Of a stretch of 64,000 bases of DNA, positions 44,800-56,434 are shown in pieces; within the stretch, counting starts at the first letter, position 1; every line of letters begins with the position of its first letter. The stretch spans positions 62,001-126,000 of the forward strand of contig NZ_AKWY02000010.1 in assembly GCF_000306255.2 (NCBI RefSeq). The letters are read 5' to 3'. The notes under the pieces are model-generated. The model was not told the origin of the DNA. It saw only the letters and a list, made by a program, of their open reading frames with translations, and ran no database searches. Both the position numbers and the translations under genes were made by a program. Origin of the DNA: Leptospira noguchii serovar Panama str. CZ214. GTDB taxonomy: Bacteria; Spirochaetota; Leptospiria; Leptospirales; Leptospiraceae.

Positions 44800-45684
44800 A
44801 TTAGCTCTTTTTAAGGTTTTGCTAAAACTTACCTCGTTGCCAATGTCATTGTAAACGAGTTCATCTACGTTCATTCTTGCCAAAAAAATTCCTCTGCCGG
44901 AAAGATAACTCGCGTTAGGATCTGTGACCGGATCTGGAACTTTAGAAGGATCAAAGCCAGCTCCTCGATCTTTAAGAGAAACGTAAACTTTGTGGTCTTC
45001 AAAACCAATTTCAAGTAAAACACATTCGTTTATATCGGAACAGATCCGATCCACGTGATCGACGTAGTCTACATCGGAAGAGAGAAGACTTGCCTTGTGT
45101 TCGTAACTGATCCCGGCAAAACCGTGTTCAATCGAGTTTCCGAGTAACTCGTATAATGCGAGTTTGATAGAAAGTATATCATCTGTATGAATTCCCGGAA
45201 TTAAAGAAATAGAACGCATGACCAGATTTACGTACTGATTCAAATTTTTGAGACTGGGCCTGATTGCAAAATTTTGTTTGGAATGAGTCAATTGAAAGTG
45301 ATTTTTACTGATGAGTTCTTGACTAAAAATGAATAGATTCTCGAATTTCTGAAGAGAATGTCGAATCGCATCCATTCTAAAAGGTTTGATAAAAAAATCC
45401 ACGGCACCTAATCGAAGTGCCCGGATGGAAATTTCTATATCTTGATTTCCAGTAATTACTATAAATGGAGTGTTGATTTCTTTATCTCTCAGTTTGGAGA
45501 TAAAATCAATTCCGCTCATTTTAGGAAGACGCACGTCGGTTATAATTAGATCGAAACTTTTATCTTTGCAGATTTCTAAAGCTTCCTCGGCGGTTCCGAT
45601 TAAAGTGAGATCGTGTATGATTCCGAAGATTTCTCGGAACAGATCCCGGATCATTTCTTCATCGTCTAAAAAAAGAATTCGCAT
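44779..45684 (-). CDS. Response-regulator receiver fused to an anti-sigma-type ATPase domain
   Basis: This 301-residue protein begins with a receiver domain: acidic pair in LFLDDEE, phospho-acceptor Asp in LIITDVRLPKMSG, then FIVITGNQD and the Lys of FFIKPFRMD. The C-terminal half is a HATPase like RsbW: N box LALYELLGNSIEHGF, then DRGAGFDPSKV and SGRGIFLARMNVDELVY. It probably turns a phosphorylation signal into control of a partner-switch (sigma or STAS) pathway. ATG at 45684 is preferred over TTG at 45693. No sensor kinase lies beside it; the STAS gene at 22722 is far away. Confidence 0.88.
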   Translation of the reverse strand: MRILFLDDEEMIRDLFREIFGIIHDLTLIGTAEEALEICKDKSFDLIITDVRLPKMSGIDFISKLRDKEINTPFIVITGNQDIEISIRALRLGAVDFFIKPFRMDAIRHSLQKFENLFIFSQELISKNHFQLTHSKQNFAIRPSLKNLNQYVNLVMRSISLIPGIHTDDILSIKLALYELLGNSIEHGFAGISYEHKASLLSSDVDYVDHVDRICSDINECVLLEIGFEDHKVYVSLKDRGAGFDPSKVPDPVTDPNASYLSGRGIFLARMNVDELVYNDIGNEVSFSKTLKRANLKVNAS

Positions 45685-45689
45685 AGGAA

Positions 45690-48510
<2,821 letters not shown>

Positions 48511-48518
<8 letters not shown>

Positions 48519-49347
48519 TGTAGATTTCCGCTTCCTGATGCCAGAGAATTTTATCCGCTTCTATGGATTGAATTTTTAATTTGCCTAGATATTTAGCGCC
48601 TTCTTGAATCTGATCCGTGTCTTTATCGTCCAGTCTAATTTTTCCCAAAAAATCAGAACGAATTCGGATATAAGAATAGGGAGAAGAAGGGATACAACTC
48701 GCTTGAAAAGAATAATAGATCGCCTTCTCCCAATAAAAATCAGAATCCTTTTTTAAAAAAATCAAAGGACAAGTAGAATCGAAAAAAATTTCTTTTCCGC
48801 TATTTAGATTTCTTTTTGCGGGATGTTTTGCAATACTTAGAAAATACTGAAGTCCATGATTGTCCTTATATTCTTTGGGGTGAGTTTTTGACGGAAGTTG
48901 ATTTTTTTTACTGGAATTCACAAACGATTTTTTTTCGAAATTTTCTTGATCGGAGGGTTTTACTTCTAGATAAATCTTCTTACCAATTTTTAAAATTTCT
49001 CCAAAAGAAATTTTTGCGGAAGGATCTTTCCAAAATTCAGAACCTCCACCCAAATAAATAAAACCGGGCCATTTTTTTTCCTTACATTTGTAGGAAAGAT
49101 AGACAACTTTTTCGAAACGTTCTGATTCTTCAAAACCGCAGTCTCCGGTTTTAAAGGAAGGGTATTTGGTTCTAAAAGATTGAACTGTGGATTCGGAGGG
49201 ATACTTTTGAAATTCTTGAACAAAGGACCTAAGGATTTCTGGGAATTGGTTTGTGTCTTCTGATTGGACATTACCCGAAATAAAAAATAAAAGAAAGAAA
49301 ACCCACATTCGTATCTTTCGGGGATATTTCCTGAATTCTTTTATCAT
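48511..49347 (-). CDS. Exported protein of unknown function, first gene of the protease operon
   Basis: This 278-residue protein has a signal peptide ([17 protein letters not shown]). I recognise no domain. It is rich in Lys and aromatic residues with beta-type segments; [21 protein letters not shown] holds two Cys that could pair, shown here as CGFEESERF and YLSYKCKE. Its stop overlaps the protease start by 8 bases, so it probably works with the protease-pseudoprotease pair, for example as substrate, chaperone or anchor. Confidence 0.68.
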
Positions 49348-49560
49348 TGTTTAGAATATCGGATTTCTTCCCCCTGGATGTTGAATCCTATCGAACAAAG
49401 AAAATGGATTTCGAATTACTTCTTTGGTAGAATTGGGTCTTTCATTTTTATAAAAACTTATGTCCCAAATTTAAGATGTTTTTTAAAAAAAAGTACATCG
49501 GAATTTTTGGGCTGAAAATAATGGTTAAATTCAAATAGAGAATCGTTTCTAAGCGATAGG

Positions 49561-50418
49561 GTGGTTTGTTTGTCCAGCTGGAACTTTATAAAAACTGAAT
49601 TAAACGATAAAGATTTTTTGATCGATTGTCGCTCGGCTACTGGGTATCAAGAGGCTACTTTCAAAGGGGCTTACAGTTTTCCTTTTATTAAAAAGGCTTT
49701 TGCTTCGGATCCTGAATCTCAGAAGAAGATGACAGGACCTTTGGAAGAAATTCTAAAACTCATAGAAAAAGAAGGAGCGACTAGAGTCATCGCTTTTGAC
49801 GAAGGGATGGGAATGTTTGCTTCTAGAATGGTTTATCTTTTGAGGGCGGCAGGTTTTCAGGATGCGTTTTTATATGGAAATCGTTGGCCGGTTTCTGGAA
49901 TTGCTCAAGAAAAAGGTTCCAGAGAAATGGAACTAGGTCCAGGGGATAAACCTAGAAAACTAGAAGGGATCGTAGACAAGGCGTTCTTAGAAAAAAATTT
50001 GACTCGACTTCAAATTTTTGACACAAGAACTCAAGAAGAATACGAAGGAAAACTTCCTAGACTTACGGCTCCCGAGCCAGGTTCGTTATGCGGTCGTTTG
50101 CCTGGTGCGTTTCTTTGGGATTGGAGAATTTTATACGATGGTCAAGGGAATTTAATCGAAAAAACTCAGTTTAATAAAAAACTCAGATCCTTTCCGTTTA
50201 TGCCCGAAAGAACCACTATCATTTATGATTATAACGGAGCAAGGTCCTCACTTTTAGCTTTGATGTTACGCGAAGTAGGTTATCTGGACGTTCATACATA
50301 CCAAGGTTCTTGGTTCGAATGGAGAAAATCCAGTCTTCCTAAACAGGCAGTCTCGGTTTACGGACAAACCGGGGCCGGAGGTGCGCCACCCAGAGTGGGC
50401 GGTGCGGATCGTAAGTAG
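49561..50418 (+). CDS. Two-domain rhodanese-like protein lacking the catalytic cysteine
   Basis: This 285-residue protein has two rhodanese domains. Domain 1 has [18 protein letters not shown] and [21 protein letters not shown]. Domain 2 has [33 protein letters not shown], then the active-site loop [17 protein letters not shown] and [10 protein letters not shown]. In active thiosulfate or mercaptopyruvate sulfurtransferases the loop is YCGSG; here the Cys position is Asp. The protein may bind sulfur compounds or partners without sulfur transfer. Start GTG at 49561 has no clear ribosome-binding site. The gene stands alone. Confidence 0.85.
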   Translation: MVCLSSWNFIKTELNDKDFLIDCRSATGYQEATFKGAYSFPFIKKAFASDPESQKKMTGPLEEILKLIEKEGATRVIAFDEGMGMFASRMVYLLRAAGFQDAFLYGNRWPVSGIAQEKGSREMELGPGDKPRKLEGIVDKAFLEKNLTRLQIFDTRTQEEYEGKLPRLTAPEPGSLCGRLPGAFLWDWRILYDGQGNLIEKTQFNKKLRSFPFMPERTTIIYDYNGARSSLLALMLREVGYLDVHTYQGSWFEWRKSSLPKQAVSVYGQTGAGGAPPRVGGADRK

Positions 50419-50616
50419 AGTTTAATTCAAAATTTTGAATATACTATAAACGTAAAGTTTGTTTTTAAAATACCGTTTACGGCGAAAATTGTAAGGAAGT
50501 AAAAACAAGCTCCGGTTATATCTGCGGATTTAAAAAGTCTGTTTGTGAATTTTCGGCGTTAAAAAGCGAACGCATTCCTATATTTAAAGTTTTCTGAATC
50601 TTTTGAGGATCTAAAA

Positions 50617-51111
50617 ATGTTCTTTTTCAGAAAAAATTATATATGGTTGCTCATATTGAATATAATACAGGCGATTTTACTTTGTTGTATTTATCTGAAT
50701 TGGCCCGAAAATCCGTATCAAGGGAAAACTAAAATAGGGGAATTAGAGACCGGAATTACGTATTGTAAAGTTGCGATCTATGTGGACGATGATTGGGAAT
50801 ATGCACAACCAGCATATTACGAGATAGTTATAGACCGAAGATATACAATTTCGTTGACGTATTTTACAAATGTGGATCCGGAAAAACTTTCTGTTAAAGA
50901 ATTTGAAATTATAAAACATCCAAACAAAAATCTAATCGGACTAGTCAGAAAAACGGATACTAAGGTGCTTCTGATGATCCATAACTTCGATACCAATGAA
51001 AACTGGCCAAACGCGAATTTTACGGAAAAATACGAGAGCGTTCGAAAGAGAGGAAATTCGATGCGGAATTTGTTAAATCCATCCTTACTTTTATCTACCG
51101 AATCGGTTTGA
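50617..51111 (+). CDS. Small membrane-anchored protein of unknown function
   Basis: This 164-residue protein has one N-terminal hydrophobic helix (about 8-27), possibly an uncleaved signal. The rest is soluble, with CKVAIYVDDDWEYAQPAYYE and a beta-rich middle, then a helix (NFTEKYESVRKRGNSM). No family was recognised. GAGG lies 9 bases before the ATG, supporting it as real. It precedes the GH31 gene by 90 bases on the same strand. Confidence 0.65.
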   Translation: MFFFRKNYIWLLILNIIQAILLCCIYLNWPENPYQGKTKIGELETGITYCKVAIYVDDDWEYAQPAYYEIVIDRRYTISLTYFTNVDPEKLSVKEFEIIKHPNKNLIGLVRKTDTKVLLMIHNFDTNENWPNANFTEKYESVRKRGNSMRNLLNPSLLLSTESV

Positions 51112-51201
51112 ACCGGAGTTTTCTGATCGTTTTAGAATTTTAACCCGAATAAAATTAGAATTCATTTAAAAATATCTTATTGAGTTTATAAGGAAAATTG
51201 A

Positions 51202-53361
51202 ATGTTTTTGCAACGTGTGATTTTGGCGTTTATTTTTTCGAGTTTTTTATCTTGTTCCGGACCTTTTGCAGACTACACTAAAATATATCTTCCTTCTGAA
51301 AAACAATTTTCCTTCGGTAAAAACTTTCAAGCAATCCAAAAAGAAAACGTTCTAGAAATACGTTCTGTTGCAGGAACTTTTTTAGAACTTTCTCTGGCAA
51401 GACCCTTTTTATCTGCGGCAAAGGGAGAACAGGAAGTGAAATATAAATTCGCTTCTTTCCGTATTAAAGATAAAATCATATTTCGATGCAATTTTCAGAA
51501 CATTGAAACTATGATTTCTTCTTCGAATGATTTTAGAATTTCAGGAACCTTAGAAGGAAAGGATTGTAGAAGTAAATATGAAATTGTTTTTATACCGTTA
51601 GACGAAACATCTATTCGATTTAAGGTAAAAATTGAAGACGTTTCTTTAAATCGTTCTTACTTTAGAATGATTTCTGACGAAACCGAAAACATTTTTGGAC
51701 TTGGAGAACAATTTAGTCATTTCAATTTAAAAGGTAAAACCCCCTTTTTATTTACCGAAGAACAAGGAATTGGAAGAGGGGATCAACCGATCACCGCAGG
51801 AGCAAATCTTCTGGCGGATGCAGGTGGAAACGAATATACTACTTATGTTCCGATTCCTTTTTTTCTGACTTCCAAAAATAGATCCGTTTATTTTGAAAAT
51901 TCATCCTATTCAAAATTTGATTTTTCTAAACCAGAGGAAATTTCGATCGAGTTTAGGGAAAACGGACTTCAAGGAATCATTTGGAAAGATTCTTCTCCTA
52001 TCAAACTTGTGCATAAGTTTACCGAAAAAACGGGAAGGGCATCGGAACTTCCGGACTGGGCCTATGGGACTTGGTTGGGAATACAAGGTGGAAAAGAAAA
52101 AGTCCTAAAACAAATCGAAGCTGCTATAAAAGAAGGAAATCCGATTACGGCGCTTTGGATTCAAGACTGGGTTGGAAGAAGGAAAACTAATTTCGGATCT
52201 CAATTGTGGTGGAGATGGATCGCGGATGAAAAATCTTATCCGGAATTCAAAAAGTTCTGCTCTGATTTAAATTCAAAAGGAATTCATGTATTAGGATATT
52301 TGAATCCTTTTTTAGCGACCGAAGGGCCGCTCTATCAAGAAGCTGTACAAAAAGGATATTTGGTAAAAGATAAAAATGGAAACAATTACATAATTGAAAC
52401 CGTAGGTTTTCCTGCGGTTCTATTGGATCTCACTCATCCGGGAGCTGTGAAATGGATTCAAAAAATCATTCAAAAAAATTTAATCGAAGTCGGACTTTCT
52501 GGATGGATGGCCGATTTTGGAGAATGGCTTCCCTTAGACGCAAATTTGTATTCCGGAATTTCCGCAGATGTTTATCATAACGTGTATCCGGTAGAATGGG
52601 CTCGGATCAACAGAGAAGCGATTCGAAATGTTGGAAAAGAAGGGAAGATTGTATTTTTTACGAGATCCGGATATAGTAGTTCGATGAAACATTCTACCCT
52701 TTTTTGGGAAGGGGATCAGATGGTAAGTTGGGGAGAACACGACGGAATTGTGTCTGCCGTGAGCGCTCTTCTTTCCGGTGGGTTGAGTGGGATTTCACTC
52801 AACCATAGCGATATAGGCGGATATACTACGATCAACAATCCGATCCGAAACTATCATAGATCCAAAGAATTGTTTTTACGTTGGGCGGAATTGAATGTAT
52901 TTAGTACAGTGTTTCGAACTCACGAAGGAAACCGTCCCGAAAAAAATCATCAATCTTATTCGGATGAGGAAACGATCCGAGAATTTGCAAGATATTCAAA
53001 GATGCACTTCGCATTAAAAGAATATCTCAAGTCACTGGTAAAAGAAGCCTCTAAAACCGGACTTCCTGTTGTAAGGCCGCTTTACTTACATTACTCGACC
53101 GATCGAAAAACTCATGAACTCAAAAGAGAATTTCTTTTAGGCGAAGAACTTTTGGTTTTTCCGGTTTTGGAAGAGGGGAAAACTTTTGTGTATGGTTATT
53201 TACCAGAAGGAGAATGGGAACACATTTGGACGGGAAAAATTTTTACTGGAAAAAACAAAGTCAAAGTGGAAGCTCCATTAGGCGCCCCTGCAATTTTTTT
53301 GAAAAAAAATGGAATCTGGTATTCTAAATTGAAAGATGCTCTTTATAAATTTAAAAGATAA
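51202..53361 (+). CDS. GH31 glycosidase lipoprotein, YihQ (sulfoquinovosidase)-like clade
   Basis: This 719-residue lipoprotein (lipobox FLSC, C18) has the GH31 plan. The catalytic nucleophile is D438 in GWMADFGEW; the acid/base is D505 in LFWEGDQMV, 67 residues on, the same spacing as D405-D472 of E. coli YihQ. LWIQDWVGRRKTNFG, LNHSDIGGYTTI and FRTHEGNRPE all mirror YihQ. Of the sulfoquinovose-contact set, Q295, Q321, W337 and Y541 align, but the Arg that meets the sulfonate (YihQ R301) is Q334 here. It probably cleaves an alpha-linked hexoside or sulfosugar outside the cytoplasm. The comparison with YihQ is from memory and should be aligned. Confidence 0.88.
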   Translation: MFLQRVILAFIFSSFLSCSGPFADYTKIYLPSEKQFSFGKNFQAIQKENVLEIRSVAGTFLELSLARPFLSAAKGEQEVKYKFASFRIKDKIIFRCNFQNIETMISSSNDFRISGTLEGKDCRSKYEIVFIPLDETSIRFKVKIEDVSLNRSYFRMISDETENIFGLGEQFSHFNLKGKTPFLFTEEQGIGRGDQPITAGANLLADAGGNEYTTYVPIPFFLTSKNRSVYFENSSYSKFDFSKPEEISIEFRENGLQGIIWKDSSPIKLVHKFTEKTGRASELPDWAYGTWLGIQGGKEKVLKQIEAAIKEGNPITALWIQDWVGRRKTNFGSQLWWRWIADEKSYPEFKKFCSDLNSKGIHVLGYLNPFLATEGPLYQEAVQKGYLVKDKNGNNYIIETVGFPAVLLDLTHPGAVKWIQKIIQKNLIEVGLSGWMADFGEWLPLDANLYSGISADVYHNVYPVEWARINREAIRNVGKEGKIVFFTRSGYSSSMKHSTLFWEGDQMVSWGEHDGIVSAVSALLSGGLSGISLNHSDIGGYTTINNPIRNYHRSKELFLRWAELNVFSTVFRTHEGNRPEKNHQSYSDEETIREFARYSKMHFALKEYLKSLVKEASKTGLPVVRPLYLHYSTDRKTHELKREFLLGEELLVFPVLEEGKTFVYGYLPEGEWEHIWTGKIFTGKNKVKVEAPLGAPAIFLKKNGIWYSKLKDALYKFKR

Positions 53362-53776
53362 ATTGCGATTCTATTACATTTAAATTTGATTCATTCTCAA
53401 TCTGAATGTTAAATGATTTCGCATTAATATATATGTAGATTTTTTTGTTTTATTATAGTTGTTGAAAAATTTTATAACGACAATCAACAAAACTGCTTTA
53501 TCGACCGTTTCCATGAGACAGAAACTAAGTGGCGATTCATTTTTCAACAACTATACTTATCGGATCGTTTCTTTTGGTTTCAGGTCTTGACTCATCCGAA
53601 TTTTATATTATCAAAACTTATTTGTGAAATTTAGAAAAAAACAATGTAAATTAACGTGTTTAAGATTATTTCGATTATAATCTTTGCCGCTATATTGGAG
53701 TATCTAAAAATTTTTTATCTAAGCAGATTTGTGTTAAAATTTATAGTATAGTTACGTTTAGGTGGTTTAAAGAAGA
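53362..53776. other. Spacer with family C element
   Basis: No gene was seen. The family C element at 53456-53553 takes up about a quarter of it. A purine-rich AAAGAAGA precedes the DCC gene start at 53777. Confidence 0.55.
53456..53553. repeat. About 100-bp inverted-repeat element, copy 5 (family C, best preserved ends)
   Basis: The ends are a perfect 15-bp inverted repeat: TAGTTGTTGAAAAAT and ATTTTTCAACAACTA. The core has CTTTATCGACCGTTTCCATG and AGACAGAAAC. TA at both ends fits a TA insertion target. Confidence 0.85.
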
Positions 53777-54202
53777 ATGAAATCTGAAATTTTTAGAGAA
53801 CCAAAAGATCCAATCGTATTTTTTGATGGAATATGCAATCTTTGTAATTTTGTTGTTTTGTTTTTTCTGGATCGAAATCAAAAAGGGAATTTAAAATTCG
53901 CGAGTTTACAGTCTATGGCTGCGGAAAGAATTCTTGGAAACAAGGTAGGTCTTAACGATTCACCTTCTTCGGTTTTATTTCTGGAAGAGGGAATTCTTTA
54001 TCAAAAATCGAATGCGATTTTAAAGATCAGCGCTTACCTTTGTTTTCCTTGGAATCTTCTTCCTTTATTTAGATGGGTTCCGGCTTGTTTTCGTGATCTT
54101 ATTTATAATTGGATTGCAAGAAATCGTTATCGTTGGTTCGGAAAATTGGAAACATGTAGGATACCAGACCCAAGTTTAAAACACAGGTTTTTAGAGGATT
54201 GA
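53777..54202 (+). CDS. DCC-family thiol-disulfide oxidoreductase
   Basis: This 141-residue protein has the DCC/DUF393 signature [15 protein letters not shown] (DxxCxxC, near residues 13-28), then [13 protein letters not shown], and a C-terminal basic patch [13 protein letters not shown]. Members are thioredoxin-like but without strict thioredoxin structure; roles in redox or electron transfer are proposed. The ATG follows AAAGAAGA. It stands alone before the kelch lipoprotein, which is convergent. Confidence 0.9.
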   Translation: MKSEIFREPKDPIVFFDGICNLCNFVVLFFLDRNQKGNLKFASLQSMAAERILGNKVGLNDSPSSVLFLEEGILYQKSNAILKISAYLCFPWNLLPLFRWVPACFRDLIYNWIARNRYRWFGKLETCRIPDPSLKHRFLED

Positions 54203-54258
54203 TTGGATGGCCTTGGAACTCATTTTTGATTTGTAAAAACCGTAAAAATAAAAAAGGA

Positions 54259-55452
54259 TCAATATGAGGACCGTCCTCCTAAAATTAGAACTTTACCATT
54301 TTGTAATATATGAGATGTCGCGTCGTATCGTTTCTGAATCAAATTTCCTGTAGAAGATAACGAATTTGAATTTGGATCAAAAATTTCCGCCTCCGGATGA
54401 ATTACGCTGGAAGTTCTTCCACCTGCAATTAAAACGTTTCCGTTATTTAAAACTGTGCCTGTATGAAATTGTCTGCTTACGGACATTTTAGGACTGATTT
54501 CTGTAAATGTAGTATCTAAAATCTGAATAGAATCGGAAGTTCCATCTTCGTTAGAACCGCCAGTAATTAGAATCCTTCCGTCTTGTAATACGTTAGCTGT
54601 AAAGGATCGGACCGGTTTTCTTAAAGAAGGTCCCGCGGATAAAAGACCTGTAACCTCGTCAAATCTTTCTGTTTCGGAAAGAGTAGAATAAGAATTTGTA
54701 GTTGAAGAATAATTCACTCCTCCGATTAAAATTGGATTTCCTATGTTGGGGACGAGGGCTGAAAAATTATATCTAGGTTGGAGAAGATTTCCTTTTAAAG
54801 AAAAAGTTTTGCTAACAGGATTATAAACTTCTACTGGAAGGATTCCATTTCCAGAAATTGGATCGACCCCGCCAGCGACCAATACTTTTCCGTCAGACAA
54901 TAAGACGGACTGATGTCTACATCTTGCGAAATTTAAGTTTCCCGTCCAAGTAGAAGTCTCGGTCTGTGGATCAAAAATCTCAACTTTATTTGTAGCAGGA
55001 GAATCCGAAAGACATTGACCGCCTGTAATTAAAATTGTCCCGTCTTGTAATAGAGTGGCCGCGTGTAAATTTCTAGGCATCAGAAGATTTTGGGTCGAGT
55101 TTTGAAACGTATCTGAATTTGGATCATAGATTTCAATCTGATCCAGCATATACGATTCAAGATAAGGATAATAACCTCCGGTGATTACAACCCGTCCGTC
55201 TTGTAAAATAGAAGAAGTATGATGATACCTCGGAAAATTTAGAGAATTTTTAACAAATGAAAAACTTCGAGTGTCTGGATCGTATAACTCGGCTGAATTT
55301 AAGTATGGGTTGGAGTTACTGAAAAGGATTGCAAGTAAACCTAAAGGAGCTTTAGAGATTTTATCATTTGTATGATGTAATAAACAACTCGAAGTAAAAA
55401 AGAATAAAACAAAACATTTGATTCCAAAGTGAGTTTCCATTTTGTAAGACAT
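54259..55452 (-). CDS. Kelch-repeat lipoprotein
   Basis: This 397-residue lipoprotein (lipobox FTSSC) has six or seven kelch blades of about 50 residues, each with a form of LQDGRVVITGG or LSDGKVLVAGG followed by a YDP-type segment such as VEIFDPQTET and AEIFDPNSNS. Kelch beta-propellers mostly bind other proteins. The start at 55452 (ATG) is preferred over GTG at 55485; ATG at 55440 is also possible and would give a tighter signal peptide. The role is unknown; a surface adhesin-like function is inferred only. Confidence 0.86.
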   Translation of the reverse strand: MSYKMETHFGIKCFVLFFFTSSCLLHHTNDKISKAPLGLLAILFSNSNPYLNSAELYDPDTRSFSFVKNSLNFPRYHHTSSILQDGRVVITGGYYPYLESYMLDQIEIYDPNSDTFQNSTQNLLMPRNLHAATLLQDGTILITGGQCLSDSPATNKVEIFDPQTETSTWTGNLNFARCRHQSVLLSDGKVLVAGGVDPISGNGILPVEVYNPVSKTFSLKGNLLQPRYNFSALVPNIGNPILIGGVNYSSTTNSYSTLSETERFDEVTGLLSAGPSLRKPVRSFTANVLQDGRILITGGSNEDGTSDSIQILDTTFTEISPKMSVSRQFHTGTVLNNGNVLIAGGRTSSVIHPEAEIFDPNSNSLSSTGNLIQKRYDATSHILQNGKVLILGGRSSY

Positions 55453-56131
55453 AAAAACAAAGTTTGTTTTGTAAAAGAACAACACAATCAGAATTTACAA
55501 CCTGAGTTCTTTATCCGATTTCATTACTACTCATAGTTATATAACGTAGTATCTACTAATTTTTATGGAATTAGGTACCCATAAATGTTATGACAAAGTG
55601 TCGGTTAACGCGTTTTCGGTTAAATCCAATGCGAAAGCGATTGAGGCGTGATCAATAAATTGAATTCAGGAAAAGATTTTGTCCTTCAATTTGTTGATCG
55701 GAGCTGAAAGCGCGGTCCGGCAGCGCCGGATTCGCCCGGTTTTCTTTTGCTAAATTTCACACATTGAAGTGTAAAAGATTGGATATTTTATTATATAGTT
55801 TTGAGTAATATTTTGTGTCCAATTGGTTTGATGATAAAATTCGCGGCATTCTATAATATAATTTTGAATAAACATTGTATTATGAGGTTTCAGGATTTTT
55901 TATCTAAAGGATATTTTCGCACTTTATGGCTGGCGTATTTCAAAAGTTTATAAACTATAAACAAGTGTAATTTATGAGTACTAATACACTTTATTAGGAA
56001 AGCTAAGAGATTTTTTTGAGGTTTTGAACAAACTTTAAATAAACAATAACGTTATTGAACTTTGTACTATCTTGACCTGTAGAAACGGAAAAATAATCTA
56101 GAAGGAATCTTCTCCTTTTTAGGAAAATGGA
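55453..56131. other. Spacer with worn hairpin element
   Basis: No gene was seen in this 679-base spacer between divergent genes. It holds the family B element at 55606-55767. Promoters of the kelch and Bor-like genes must lie at its ends; AGAAGGAATCTTCTCCTTTT at 56099-56118 is a weak hairpin just before the Bor-like gene. Confidence 0.5.
55606..55767. repeat. Family B hairpin element, worn ends
   Basis: After TAACGCG and GCGAAAGCGATTGAGG it has a 15-bp stem (GATCAATAAATTGAA 55650-55664 with TTCAATTTGTTGATC 55685-55699, one G-U) and a short GC hairpin (CCGGC-AGC-GCCGG, 55717-55729), then ATTCGCCC. The right terminal repeat has decayed. It is the third copy of the stem pair also found at 7146 and 26460. 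Confidence 0.78.
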
Positions 56132-56434
56132 ATGAAACTAACTTCACTCATATTGTTTTTTGCGATTTTTATTTCCACTGGTTGTCAAACGGAAAAATTT
56201 TATTGGAAACAGGAAGTGGAAAAACCTGGAAGAGTTCCAACTTATAGCGTTTACAGACATTTTTTTATCTGGGGTTTGGCGCAATCCGAGGACCTGAATC
56301 TCAAGGATGCTTGTAAGGGAAAAGAAGTTTCCTACGTAGAAACTAAATACACTCCTCTTTCTATGCTGGTGATAGTGCTTACTTATACATTATATTCTCC
56401 TAAACTCACGAACGTTTATTGTGAATTGGAATGA
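56132..56434 (+). CDS. Bor-family lipoprotein
   Basis: This 100-residue lipoprotein (lipobox STGC, C18) aligns along its length with phage lambda Bor: RHFFIWGLAQSEDLNLKDAC parallels HHFFVSGIGQ followed by a conserved Cys, then VSYVETKYTPL, and YTLYSPKLTNVYC parallels LGIYTPLEARVYC. Bor and its relative Iss raise serum resistance in E. coli; the role here is inferred. The stop overlaps the omptin-like gene by 4 bases (ATGA), so the two are coupled. Confidence 0.8.
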   Translation: MKLTSLILFFAIFISTGCQTEKFYWKQEVEKPGRVPTYSVYRHFFIWGLAQSEDLNLKDACKGKEVSYVETKYTPLSMLVIVLTYTLYSPKLTNVYCELE

